Positions 1-5,023 are shown, counted from the stretch's first letter. The stretch is 8,055 nt of DNA from an uncultured Campylobacter sp. (GCA_900772495.1 CAAHEJ010000091.1:1-8055); one strand, 5' to 3'. Program-made: numbers and translations. Notes: generated by a model from the letters alone, not told the origin.

Positions 1-14
1 AAAAAAAAAAAAAA
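1..14. repeat. Poly-A tract at the window edge
   Basis: Fourteen consecutive A open the window, so the true tract may be longer. It lies about 50 bases downstream of the ctb stop codon. Read on the minus strand it is a long U-run, but no GC-rich hairpin stands directly before it, so calling it a terminator is not justified. Positions 15-63 are AT-rich and hold no gene that I can see. Confidence 0.5.
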
Positions 15-63
15 CAAACGATAAATAAAGCTGAAAAATTTAAAATTTTACAAGCAAAGCCTT

Positions 64-441
64 TCAACGCCCAGCGTAAAGCACTCTTTGGAAATTTTGC
101 GCTATCATTTGGGCTTTTTGTAGGATTATGGCTTTGTTTTCTTCGGTAAAAACTCTATCAAGGCTTGTTTCAAATAGTTTAAGCCACTCATCAAAGAGCT
201 TTTGCGGAAATGACGGCAGCTCTAAATGCGCTTTCATCGGCTGTCCGCTGTAATCGCCCTCGCCAAGTAGCATTCCTTGCCAAAAATTGCTGATTTTTGC
301 CTTGTGAGCCATCCATTTTTCATCGCTCGTGCTGATTTTAGCGTTAAAAATCGCCCCAAGCTCTTTGTGATGGCGAATTTGCTCGTAAAATATCTCCATA
401 AGCTCGTCTATGGTGGCTTTGTTGATGGTGTCGTGTCTCAT
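64..441 (-). CDS. ctb: Group III truncated haemoglobin (Ctb)
   Basis: Cytoplasmic haem protein of 125 residues, close to the roughly 127 of C. jejuni Ctb. The family's haem-pocket residues are all present: Tyr19 (B10) in IFYEQI, His46 (E7) in MAHKAK, proximal His72 (F8) in AHLELP and Trp86 (G8) in EWLKLF. The block NFWQGMLLGEGDYSGQP (52-68) is highly characteristic of Campylobacter group III globins. Known role of the family: C. jejuni Ctb binds oxygen tightly and is induced with the single-domain globin Cgb under nitrosative stress; it is thought to moderate oxygen supply or NO chemistry. The ATG at 439-441 follows AAGGA with a 7-base gap. The gene diverges from the Crp/Fnr regulator at 519, as in C. 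jejuni, which supports membership of the Nss regulon. No cgb gene is in the window. Identity is secure; the physiological role is inferred from orthologues. Confidence 0.93.
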   Translation of the reverse strand: MRHDTINKATIDELMEIFYEQIRHHKELGAIFNAKISTSDEKWMAHKAKISNFWQGMLLGEGDYSGQPMKAHLELPSFPQKLFDEWLKLFETSLDRVFTEENKAIILQKAQMIAQNFQRVLYAGR

Positions 442-454
442 CGCTTGTCCTTTG

Positions 455-473
455 TTTAGAAAAAATATCTAAA
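455..473. repeat. Inverted repeat TTTAGA-N7-TCTAAA in the ctb leader region
   Basis: TTTAGA at 455-460 and TCTAAA at 468-473 form perfect 6-base arms around a 7-base AT-rich spacer. They lie between the ctb start codon and the Crp/Fnr-type box. It could be an operator or part of the ctb promoter region (a minus-strand TAGATA overlaps the right arm). In DNA this AT-rich a chance origin is quite possible. Confidence 0.3.
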
Positions 474-501
474 ATGGTAGGCAAATTTTGCGGAAAATTT
501 A

Positions 502-515
502 TTGATTGAGGTTAA
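502..515. promoter_or_regulatory. Crp/Fnr-type operator, candidate NssR box
   Basis: TTGAT-TGAG-GTTAA has the 5-4-5 geometry of Crp/Fnr-family sites. The right arm is exactly the GTTAA half of the TTAAC-N4-GTTAA box described for C. jejuni NssR. The left arm TTGAT differs at two positions and instead matches the FNR half-site. The box is centred at 508.5. If ctb used the weak minus-strand -10 TACCAT at 479-474, its transcript would start near 467 and the box would sit at -41.5, the class II activator position. The box also overlaps the nssR ribosome-binding region (GAGG at 508-511), so autoregulation is possible. The geometry is read directly; the function is inferred. Confidence 0.5.
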
Positions 516-518
516 GTT

Positions 519-1109
519 ATGCGTGAGTTTGTCAAAGAGCTTGAAAAAATCGGCACAAAAAGGCTTTTTAAAAAGGGAAATATCGTATTTTACGAGGGCG
601 AGCGGGCGAAAAACTTTTTTTTGCTCTTGTCTGGCTGCGTTCGCGTGTATAAAAGTCCGTCAAACAAAGAAATCACCTTGCATTTGTTTGAACCGCTGAA
701 TTTCATCGCCGAAATGCCCGCATTTAAACAAGGCTTTTACCCTGCAAGTGCCGTTTGTGAGAGTAATTGTGAGCTTTTGGAGCTTGAATTTAGTGCTTTT
801 AAGGCACTTTGCGAGCAAAATGTCGAATTTTCGCTGATGATGATAAGCTCGCTTTTTGAAAAGATAAAAATCCTTGAAAAGGAGCTTTCGCAAGCGTGCG
901 TCTCTCTTAAAGAGCGATTTGTCCGCTATGTGCTTGACAACGAACTAACCCTGCCCCGCATTTCTCAACGCCAAATCGCCACAGAGCTAAACACGCGTGC
1001 AGAATCCTTGTCTCGCGTGATAAAAGAGCTGAAAAACGCCGCTCTCATCGGCACACAAAAAGGCAAAATTCAAATTTTAGACAAAAACGCCTTGCAAAAT
1101 TTGCTTTGA
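519..1109 (+). CDS. nssR: Crp/Fnr-family nitrosative-stress regulator (NssR-like)
   Basis: DNA-binding transcription factor of 196 residues. Residues 12-90 form the cyclic-nucleotide-binding-like beta-roll (GNIVFYEGE at 20-28; FFLLLSGCVRVYK at 33-45). Residues 104-142 fit the long dimerisation helix, and 146-172 the winged helix-turn-helix. The recognition helix carries E162-S-L-S165-R166, the E-x-x-S-R contact pattern shared with Fnr and Crp. The N-terminal cysteine cluster of Fnr is absent (first Cys at 40), so no Fe-S oxygen sensor of that type is expected. Divergence from ctb matches C. jejuni Cj0466/Cj0465c, where NssR activates cgb and ctb in response to NO or S-nitrosothiols. The ATG at 519 follows GAGG with a 7-base gap. 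A frame-shifted overlapping ORF starting at 502 is a shadow. I see no terminator after the stop. Confidence 0.85.
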   Translation: MREFVKELEKIGTKRLFKKGNIVFYEGERAKNFFLLLSGCVRVYKSPSNKEITLHLFEPLNFIAEMPAFKQGFYPASAVCESNCELLELEFSAFKALCEQNVEFSLMMISSLFEKIKILEKELSQACVSLKERFVRYVLDNELTLPRISQRQIATELNTRAESLSRVIKELKNAALIGTQKGKIQILDKNALQNLL

Positions 1110-1283
1110 TGAAAGCACAATGAGAACTTTAAACAAATAAAAACAAATTCACCAAAAAACAATCAGCCATTTAAAGACGCGAAATTCACGCCCTTGTGTT
1201 GTAAAATTTGCAAAATTCCACGCTCACACAGCACAAAAATTCACAAAAGCCGCGCAAAAGCATTGAATTTGCAAGCAAAAAAT

Positions 1284-1291
1284 TATACAAT
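1284..1291 (+). promoter_or_regulatory. Putative promoter -10 that would give a leaderless transporter mRNA
   Basis: TATACAAT lies just before the transporter ATG at 1298. Taking TACAAT (1286-1291) as the -10, transcription would start at about 1298, which is the A of the ATG. There is no Shine-Dalgarno sequence between 1271 and 1297, consistent with leaderless initiation. An alternative -10, TAAAAT at 1202-1207, would give a leader of roughly 85 bases. The rest of the spacer 1110-1297 shows no gene. Confidence 0.4.
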
Positions 1292-1297
1292 CACCCT

Positions 1298-2185
1298 ATG
1301 AATTCGCCTAAATTTCTCTACGCCTTAATGGCTTTGGCTATGTTTTTTTGGGGTTTGTCGTGGGCTAGCTCAAAGGTGCTGGTAGCTTACAGCGATGCTT
1401 ATACCATAGCGTTTTGGCGGTTTTTCTTTGTGCTTGTAGGCTTGTTTGTTTTGATTTTAATCCTAAAAATTCCGCTTGCAACCCCGCGCAAATTCATCAA
1501 ATGGATAGTGCTGGCAAGCATTTGCAATGTCATCTACTCCGTGCTTTATTTTGCTGCGCTTAATTACGGGCAAGCGGGCAAGGGCGGCGTGCTTGTTACC
1601 ACGCTCACGCCGATTTTTACTTATTTGCTCGTGCTTTTCATCATCTTTTGGCAAAAACGCAGCTTGCAAAAAGTGCCAAAAAACGAAATCATCGGGCTTT
1701 GCTTGGGGATAATCAGCGGCTTTTTCTTGCTGAATTTAGGCTCTGTTGATGAGCTGTTTGGAAAATTTAACACCTTTTTTATCCTGTGCGCCTTTGACTG
1801 GGCTTTGATGAGCATTTTCACTCAAAAAATCCGCACCAACCCTTTGGTGATGAATTTTTACATTACGCTTTTTAGCCTTGTGGCTTTCGTGCCGATTTGG
1901 TTTGAGCCTGCGACTTATTTTCTCTTTGAAGCGCCCTTGCGCTTTTGGTTTCATCTTTTTTGCGTGGCGATTTTATCGACACTTGTGGGGACGAGCATTT
2001 ATTATGTAGGCATAAAAGAACTCGGCTCAGCAAAGGCGAATTCCTTTATGCTGCTCGTGCCTGCAAGTGCTTTGATTTGCAGTTATTTCGTGCTTGGCGA
2101 AAAGCCGTCCTTACTCACGCTTTTTGGCACGGCTTTGGCAATTTGCGCGATTTATCTCATCAATGGCAAAAAGGCGAAAGGGTAA
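1298..2185 (+). CDS. EamA/DMT-superfamily inner-membrane transporter
   Basis: Integral membrane protein of 295 residues from ATG 1298, a normal length for ten-helix DMT exporters built from two EamA repeats. The N-terminal helix LYALMALAMFFWGLSWASSKV carries the typical FWG and S-x-K features. The second repeat ends with PASALICSYFVLGEKPSLLTLFGT and the helix AICAIYLING, the classic EamA C-terminal pattern with its conserved Gly-Glu-x-Pro. The frame is open further upstream to a TTG at 1208, but the extra 30 residues (rich in Lys, Asn and Gln, non-hydrophobic) look unlike the family, so ATG 1298 is preferred although it lacks a ribosome-binding site. The substrate cannot be told; relatives export amino acids, nucleotides or other metabolites. 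The gene stands alone: no partner gene is close and a new promoter starts about 40 bases after its stop. Confidence 0.85.
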   Translation: MNSPKFLYALMALAMFFWGLSWASSKVLVAYSDAYTIAFWRFFFVLVGLFVLILILKIPLATPRKFIKWIVLASICNVIYSVLYFAALNYGQAGKGGVLVTTLTPIFTYLLVLFIIFWQKRSLQKVPKNEIIGLCLGIISGFFLLNLGSVDELFGKFNTFFILCAFDWALMSIFTQKIRTNPLVMNFYITLFSLVAFVPIWFEPATYFLFEAPLRFWFHLFCVAILSTLVGTSIYYVGIKELGSAKANSFMLLVPASALICSYFVLGEKPSLLTLFGTALAICAIYLINGKKAKG

Positions 2186-2225
2186 AGAAAAATTTATAGT
2201 TTAAAATGTAAAAAGGATTTTTAGC

Positions 2226-2231
2226 TATAAT
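2226..2231 (+). promoter_or_regulatory. Strong sigma-70 -10 for the small hydrophobic peptide locus
   Basis: TTTTTAGCTATAATCG has a perfect TATAAT preceded by a T-rich stretch, the typical Campylobacter housekeeping promoter. The same GCTATAAT core drives galU at 2524-2531. Transcription is expected at about 2237-2239, right at the start of the structured leader. Confidence 0.75.
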
Positions 2232-2237
2232 CGCAAG

Positions 2238-2284
2238 TGGGGTTAGCCGCAGGGCTGCAACCCTGTGGCTGAAAACTCGCCCCA
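2238..2284 (+). repeat. Structured 5' leader: nested stem-loops before the peptide
   Basis: An inner stem pairs AGCCGCAGGG (2245-2254) with CCCTGTGGCT (2261-2270): ten pairs with one G-U and a six-base loop CTGCAA. An outer stem pairs TGGGG (2238-2242) with CCCCA (2280-2284). The G-U becomes an A-C mismatch on the minus strand, so the fold is better as plus-strand RNA. Segment 2246-2256 (GCCGCAGGGCT) is also the exact reverse complement of 2399-2409 (AGCCCTGCGGC), so the leader can switch between a local hairpin and a 5'-3' long-range helix. Confidence 0.75.
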
Positions 2285-2320
2285 GAAAGTGAGGTGAAGT
2301 GAGTATGCTACAACTCTTAG
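2238..2320 (-). ncRNA. Predicted antisense RNA covering the peptide's ribosome-binding site and leader
   Basis: An RNA started by the consensus minus-strand promoter at 2326-2354 would begin near 2318-2321. It would run antisense to the first codons, the Shine-Dalgarno and the leader of the peptide mRNA. It would be fully complementary to that mRNA and include the reverse complement of the leader stem-loops. The 3' end is uncertain: no textbook hairpin-plus-U-run is visible. The stem at 2245-2270 (one mismatch on this strand) or the T-rich region read from 2217 to 2209 are candidate ends, so 2238 is a guess. The role as antitoxin RNA is inferred from the architecture of type I systems such as IsoA. 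Confidence 0.55.
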
Positions 2321-2364
2321 TCATTATTATACTACTTTGTGTAATAATTGTCAAGGCTTTTTAA
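2305..2364 (+). CDS. 19-residue hydrophobic peptide, candidate type I toxin
   Basis: The peptide is MLQLLVIIILLCVIIVKAF. Residues 4-16 are an unbroken run of Leu, Val, Ile and Cys, enough for one short membrane span, followed by Lys17 and a terminal Phe. Translation signals are unusually strong: GAGGTGA (2291-2297) is complementary to the 16S rRNA anti-Shine-Dalgarno, 7 bases before the ATG, so this is unlikely to be a random ORF. An in-frame GTG two codons earlier (2299) is a weaker start. The gene has its own promoter (2226-2231), a folded leader, stacked 3' hairpins and an internal consensus antisense promoter, all typical of type I toxin genes. Small membrane toxins of this size and composition (Ibs, Fst, AapA, Hok) insert into the inner membrane. 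In length and aliphatic content it resembles Ibs more than the longer cationic AapA. I do not recognise an exact family; toxicity is inferred, not shown. Confidence 0.75.
   Translation: MLQLLVIIILLCVIIVKAF
2326..2354 (-). promoter_or_regulatory. Exact-consensus antisense sigma-70 promoter inside the peptide ORF
   Basis: On the minus strand TTGACA (2354-2349) is followed by exactly 17 bases and then TATAAT (2331-2326). Both hexamers and the spacer match the bacterial consensus. Campylobacter promoters normally lack a conserved -35, so this is the most canonical promoter in the window. It lies entirely within the coding bases of the 19-residue peptide and points at its ribosome-binding site and leader. 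Confidence 0.85.
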
Positions 2365-2390
2365 AAAGCCTTCCCCCGCGAAAGCGGGGG
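2353..2390. repeat. Two abutting 3' stem-loops after the peptide
   Basis: A perfect 20-base palindrome AAGGCTTTTT/AAAAAGCCTT (2353-2372) contains the last three codons and the stop codon. It abuts a 7-pair GC-rich hairpin CCCCCGC-GAAA-GCGGGGG (2373-2390), closed by a GNRA tetraloop. Such 3' structures would protect an mRNA from 3' exonucleases and could help terminate transcription. The GC-rich hairpin is strikingly unlike the AT-rich surroundings. Confidence 0.8.
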
Positions 2391-2413
2391 TGTGAGTTAG
2401 CCCTGCGGCAAAC

Positions 2414-2438
2414 AAAGCACTTAAATTCTAGTGCTTTT
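2414..2438 (+). terminator. Rho-independent terminator of the peptide mRNA
   Basis: AAAGCACT (2414-2421) pairs with AGTGCTTT (2430-2437) across an eight-base loop; the 3' arm runs into TTTT (2435-2438). It lies just after the segment 2399-2409 that is complementary to the leader. The predicted toxin transcript would therefore be about 200 bases and carry both pairing partners. Confidence 0.6.
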
Positions 2439-2441
2439 CAC

Positions 2442-2461
2442 GCAAATTTTTGCAAATTTTT
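2442..2461. repeat. Tandem 10-base repeat GCAAATTTTT x2
   Basis: GCAAATTTTT occurs twice in direct succession at 2442-2451 and 2452-2461, between the terminator and the galU promoter. It is short and AT-rich, and no function is evident. Confidence 0.5.
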
Positions 2462-2525
2462 CACAATGACAAATGACGACAAAAAACGCAAAATTAAATT
2501 TTTTGTAAAATAACCAAAAATTTGC

Positions 2526-2531
2526 TATAAT
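2526..2531 (+). promoter_or_regulatory. galU-pgi operon promoter (-10)
   Basis: TTTGCTATAATC gives a perfect TATAAT with the start predicted at about 2538 and a 36-base leader. The -10 sits between perfect 9-base arms CAAAAATTT (2515-2523) and AAATTTTTG (2539-2547), which could be an operator but may be chance in AT-rich DNA. Confidence 0.75.
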
Positions 2532-2573
2532 CAACCCTAAATTTTTGATAAATTCAGCAAAAAGGACACAACT

Positions 2574-3398
2574 ATGCTTCAAACTTGTATCTTTCCCGCA
2601 GCAGGATACGGCACGCGCTTTTTGCCCGCCACGAAAACCCTGCCAAAAGAAATGCTTCCCATACTCACAAAGCCGCTTATTCATTATGGGGTTGATGAAG
2701 CCTTAGAAGCTGGTATGGATACTATGGGCTTTGTAACGGGGCGCGGCAAGCGAGCTTTGGAGGATTATTTTGACATAAGTTATGAGTTAGAGCATCAAAT
2801 TTCAGGCACGAAAAAAGAGTATATGCTTGCTGAAATTCGCACGCTTATCAACCGCTGCACCTTTACCTTTACAAGGCAAAATGAAATGCGCGGTTTAGGC
2901 GATGCCGTGCTTAAAGGCAAGGCACTTGTGCAAGATGAAGCCTTTGGGGTGATTTTGGCTGATGATTTGTGTGTCAATGAAGAAGGTTTGGGCGTGATGG
3001 CGCAAATGGTGAAAATTTATGAAAAATACCGCTGCACCATTGTTGCTGTGATGGAAGTGCCAAAAGAGCAGATTTCAAACTACGGCGTTGTTGCTGGAAA
3101 TGCTGTGGAAGATGGCATTATAATGGTAAATTCGATGATAGAAAAGCCAAGCGTAAAAGAAGCCCCAAGCAACCTTGCTATCATCGGGCGTTACATTTTA
3201 ACACCCGACATTTTTGGCATTTTGCAAAACACAAAGGCGGGCAAAAACGGCGAAATTCAGCTCACTGACGCGCTTTTAGCACAGGCAACAAATGGAATGG
3301 TTTTAGCCTATAAATTTAAAGGCAAACGCTTTGATTGCGGTTCTGTGGAGGGCTTTGTGGAAGCGACAAATTATTTTTATAAGAAAAATTTATGCTAA
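2574..3398 (+). CDS. galU: UTP-glucose-1-phosphate uridylyltransferase GalU
   Basis: Cytoplasmic nucleotidyltransferase of 274 residues that makes UDP-glucose from UTP and glucose-1-phosphate, feeding surface-glycan precursor synthesis. The nucleotide-binding signature AAGYGTRFLPATKTLPKEMLP covers 9-29. The metal-binding acidic motif LADD is at 128-131, EKP (sugar-phosphate site lysine) at 190-192, NGEIQLTDAL at 225-234 and KRFDCGS at 251-257, all in the family order and spacing. The usual GLGHAV motif reads GLGDAV (107-112), a minor variation. The ATG follows AAGGA with a 7-base gap. The stop codon overlaps the start of pgi (ATGCTAA), so the two genes are translationally coupled. In C. jejuni galU and pgi are also neighbours. 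The length is normal and there is no sign of damage. Confidence 0.96.
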   Translation: MLQTCIFPAAGYGTRFLPATKTLPKEMLPILTKPLIHYGVDEALEAGMDTMGFVTGRGKRALEDYFDISYELEHQISGTKKEYMLAEIRTLINRCTFTFTRQNEMRGLGDAVLKGKALVQDEAFGVILADDLCVNEEGLGVMAQMVKIYEKYRCTIVAVMEVPKEQISNYGVVAGNAVEDGIIMVNSMIEKPSVKEAPSNLAIIGRYILTPDIFGILQNTKAGKNGEIQLTDALLAQATNGMVLAYKFKGKRFDCGSVEGFVEATNYFYKKNLC

Positions 3399-4618
3399 AA
3401 CACTCGTTATTTTTTGAAAAAGAAAGGCTAAATGCCATTTTAGCGTATGCAAACAGAATAAATGATGAATGCCAAAGCGGCGAGGTGGGCTACTATCATC
3501 TTATGGACACTTCGCTCACGCTCATCAAAGAGAGCGAAAATTTCATCAAGGATAAAGAGCATATCAAAAAAGTGTTGCTTGTGGGAATGGGCGGTTCAAG
3601 CTGCGGTGTAAAGGCGTTAAAAGACTTTTTGTTTGACGAAAAGAGCAATGAACGCGAACTTTTCATCATCGACAACACCTCATCGCACACTTTTACTCAA
3701 ACCATAAAAAAGCTGAATTTAAAGGACACGCTTTTTATCATTTCGAGCAAAACAGGCACGACTATTGAAGTAGTGTCGCTTTTTAAGCTCATCATAGCGC
3801 ATTTTAAGCTCAAAGAAAGCGAGCTGAAAAAGCATTTTGTCTTTATCACCGATGAAAATTCAAAGCTTCATCAGCTAGGCGACAAGCTTAAAATTCACAG
3901 CTTTTTTGTCCCGCAAAATGTAGGCGGGCGTTTCAGCGTGCTTTCAGCCGTAGGCATAGTGCCGCTTGTCATTTGTGGCTACAACGCAAAAGGGCTTTTA
4001 GAGGGCGCAAAGGCTTGCTATGAGGACTTTTTCACACACAAAAAAGATGAAATTTTGCAAAAGGCTTATCACTACTGCACGCACAAAAACGCCCATATCA
4101 ATGTGCTTTTCAGCTATGGAGATGCTTTTAAGGGCTTTAATGAATGGTTTGTCCAGCTCATCGCTGAAAGTCTTGGCAAAAAGCAAGGCTACAAGCGAGT
4201 AGGGCTTACGCCTATCGCTCTCATCGGCGCGCGCGACCAGCACAGCTTTTTGCAACTCATAATGGAAGGACCAAAGGACAAAACTATCACCTTTTTAAAG
4301 GTGCTAAATGCCGATAAATCCCCAGCTGTGCCTGAATTTAGCCTACCCTTTTTGCAAGGCTGTGATTTTGCAAATGGCGTGAAGTTACACAGCCTTTTAA
4401 ACGCTCAATGCGATGCGACTTTGCAGGCTTTAAGAGCTGAAAATTTAAGCGTGGATTTGATAGAGCTTGAAAGGCTTGATGCGTGGCACGCAGGGTATTT
4501 GATGTATCATTATGAGCTTTTCACCTCAGCTTGTGGCATAATGCTAGGCATAAATACCTACGACCAACCCGGCGTTGAGGTAGGAAAACTCATCTTAAAA
4601 AAGCTGCTTGAAAAGTAG
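3392..4618 (+). CDS. pgi: Glucose-6-phosphate isomerase
   Basis: Cytoplasmic isomerase of 408 residues interconverting glucose-6-phosphate and fructose-6-phosphate. It is the short form usual in Campylobacter and much shorter than the roughly 549 of E. coli. Two SIS-type subdomains are visible: VGMGGSSCG (64-72) and SSKTGTTIEV (118-127) bind the phosphate. The family signatures are VGGRFSVLSAVG (177-188) and LGINTYDQPGVEVGK (385-399). Expected catalytic residues are Arg180, Glu259 (AES), His284 (DQHSF) and Lys399, all present. The start codon overlaps the galU stop by ATGCTAA. Campylobacters generally lack phosphofructokinase, so this enzyme is expected to serve gluconeogenesis and hexose supply for glycans; the pairing with galU fits that, since glucose-6-phosphate leads to glucose-1-phosphate and UDP-glucose. 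No phosphoglucomutase is in the window. Confidence 0.96.
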   Translation: MLKHSLFFEKERLNAILAYANRINDECQSGEVGYYHLMDTSLTLIKESENFIKDKEHIKKVLLVGMGGSSCGVKALKDFLFDEKSNERELFIIDNTSSHTFTQTIKKLNLKDTLFIISSKTGTTIEVVSLFKLIIAHFKLKESELKKHFVFITDENSKLHQLGDKLKIHSFFVPQNVGGRFSVLSAVGIVPLVICGYNAKGLLEGAKACYEDFFTHKKDEILQKAYHYCTHKNAHINVLFSYGDAFKGFNEWFVQLIAESLGKKQGYKRVGLTPIALIGARDQHSFLQLIMEGPKDKTITFLKVLNADKSPAVPEFSLPFLQGCDFANGVKLHSLLNAQCDATLQALRAENLSVDLIELERLDAWHAGYLMYHYELFTSACGIMLGINTYDQPGVEVGKLILKKLLEK

Positions 4619-4634
4619 GGCGTTTGCTTACGAG

Positions 4635-4689
4635 GCAAAGTGGAGTGAATGCGTGTTTTTGCAAGCGAATTTGTGGCACTGCACTTTGC
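4635..4689. repeat. Imperfect inverted repeat after pgi
   Basis: GCAAAGTGGAGTG (4635-4647) and CACTGCACTTTGC (4677-4689) are 13-base arms with one mismatch, separated by 29 bases. No U-run follows, so it is not a standard terminator. It could be a transcript-processing hairpin between pgi and the next small gene, or a remnant of a short repeat. Confidence 0.5.
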
Positions 4690-4727
4690 GTGAAGGCTAA
4701 ATTTGAGGCGTTTGAAAAAGGAAATTT

Positions 4728-4940
4728 ATGCGTTTTGTGATGATGATAGCGTGTGTTGTGGCTTTTGGTGTAGCCAAAACCTTGCCACAAGCGGCGAAAC
4801 CTTATGACAAAGATGAAAGCCCAAAGGTTGAAATCAGCGGAGAAATTTTATTGCGTTATGAAACACAAAGCACAAAGGGCGACACTCTAAAACGCGCCCC
4901 CAAAGGCTCACAAGGAAGCTTAAATTTAAGCATAGAATGA
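4728..4940 (+). CDS. Small exported protein, possible truncated outer-membrane barrel gene
   Basis: Seventy residues starting at ATG 4728, five bases after AAGGA (4718-4722). Residues 1-16 (MRFVMMIACVVAFGVA) resemble a Sec signal peptide, with cleavage plausible after GVA. The mature part is polar and ends in VEISGEILLRYETQSTKG (33-50) and GSLNLSIE (63-70). The pattern 'SGEILLRYE', with alternating side chains, is what the first strand of Campylobacter porin-like barrels looks like. No barrel follows: TGA is at once followed by TAA, and the next 115 bases are AT-rich and closed in all frames. It may be a decayed N-terminus of a porin-like gene or a genuine small periplasmic protein. I do not recognise a family. 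It may be co-transcribed with galU-pgi, as no clear promoter lies between. Confidence 0.5.
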   Translation: MRFVMMIACVVAFGVAKTLPQAAKPYDKDESPKVEISGEILLRYETQSTKGDTLKRAPKGSQGSLNLSIE

Positions 4941-5023
4941 TAAATTTTGAGTATTTTTGTAAAGTTGTTTTTGTTTAATTTGACAAATTTCTTAAATTTT
5001 CCCTCAACGCTTTAAAATTTAGA

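Noticed and set aside
1..14. Poly-A tract as a phase-variable switch
   Set aside because: It is cut by the window edge and not inside any visible coding frame; Campylobacter contingency loci are usually poly-G/C tracts.
1208..1297. N-terminal extension of the DMT transporter from a TTG start
   Set aside because: The 30 extra residues are polar and unlike any EamA N-terminus, the start is TTG, and no ribosome-binding site precedes it. ATG 1298 fits the family length.
2160..2354. 64-codon minus-strand ORF across the peptide locus
   Set aside because: No ribosome-binding site or domain. It runs through leader stem-loops and the antisense promoter, and its frame is explained by chance in this region.
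2442..2461. Tandem repeat as the start of a CRISPR array
   Set aside because: There are only two 10-base AT-rich units with no spacer, and no cas genes are in the window.
3998..4255. 85-codon minus-strand ORF inside pgi
   Set aside because: It is antisense to a region of pgi with conserved catalytic residues, has no start signals and resembles no family.
4980..4985. TTGACA as the -35 of brnQ
   Set aside because: It lies 38 bases from the -10 at 5024, more than twice the allowed spacing.
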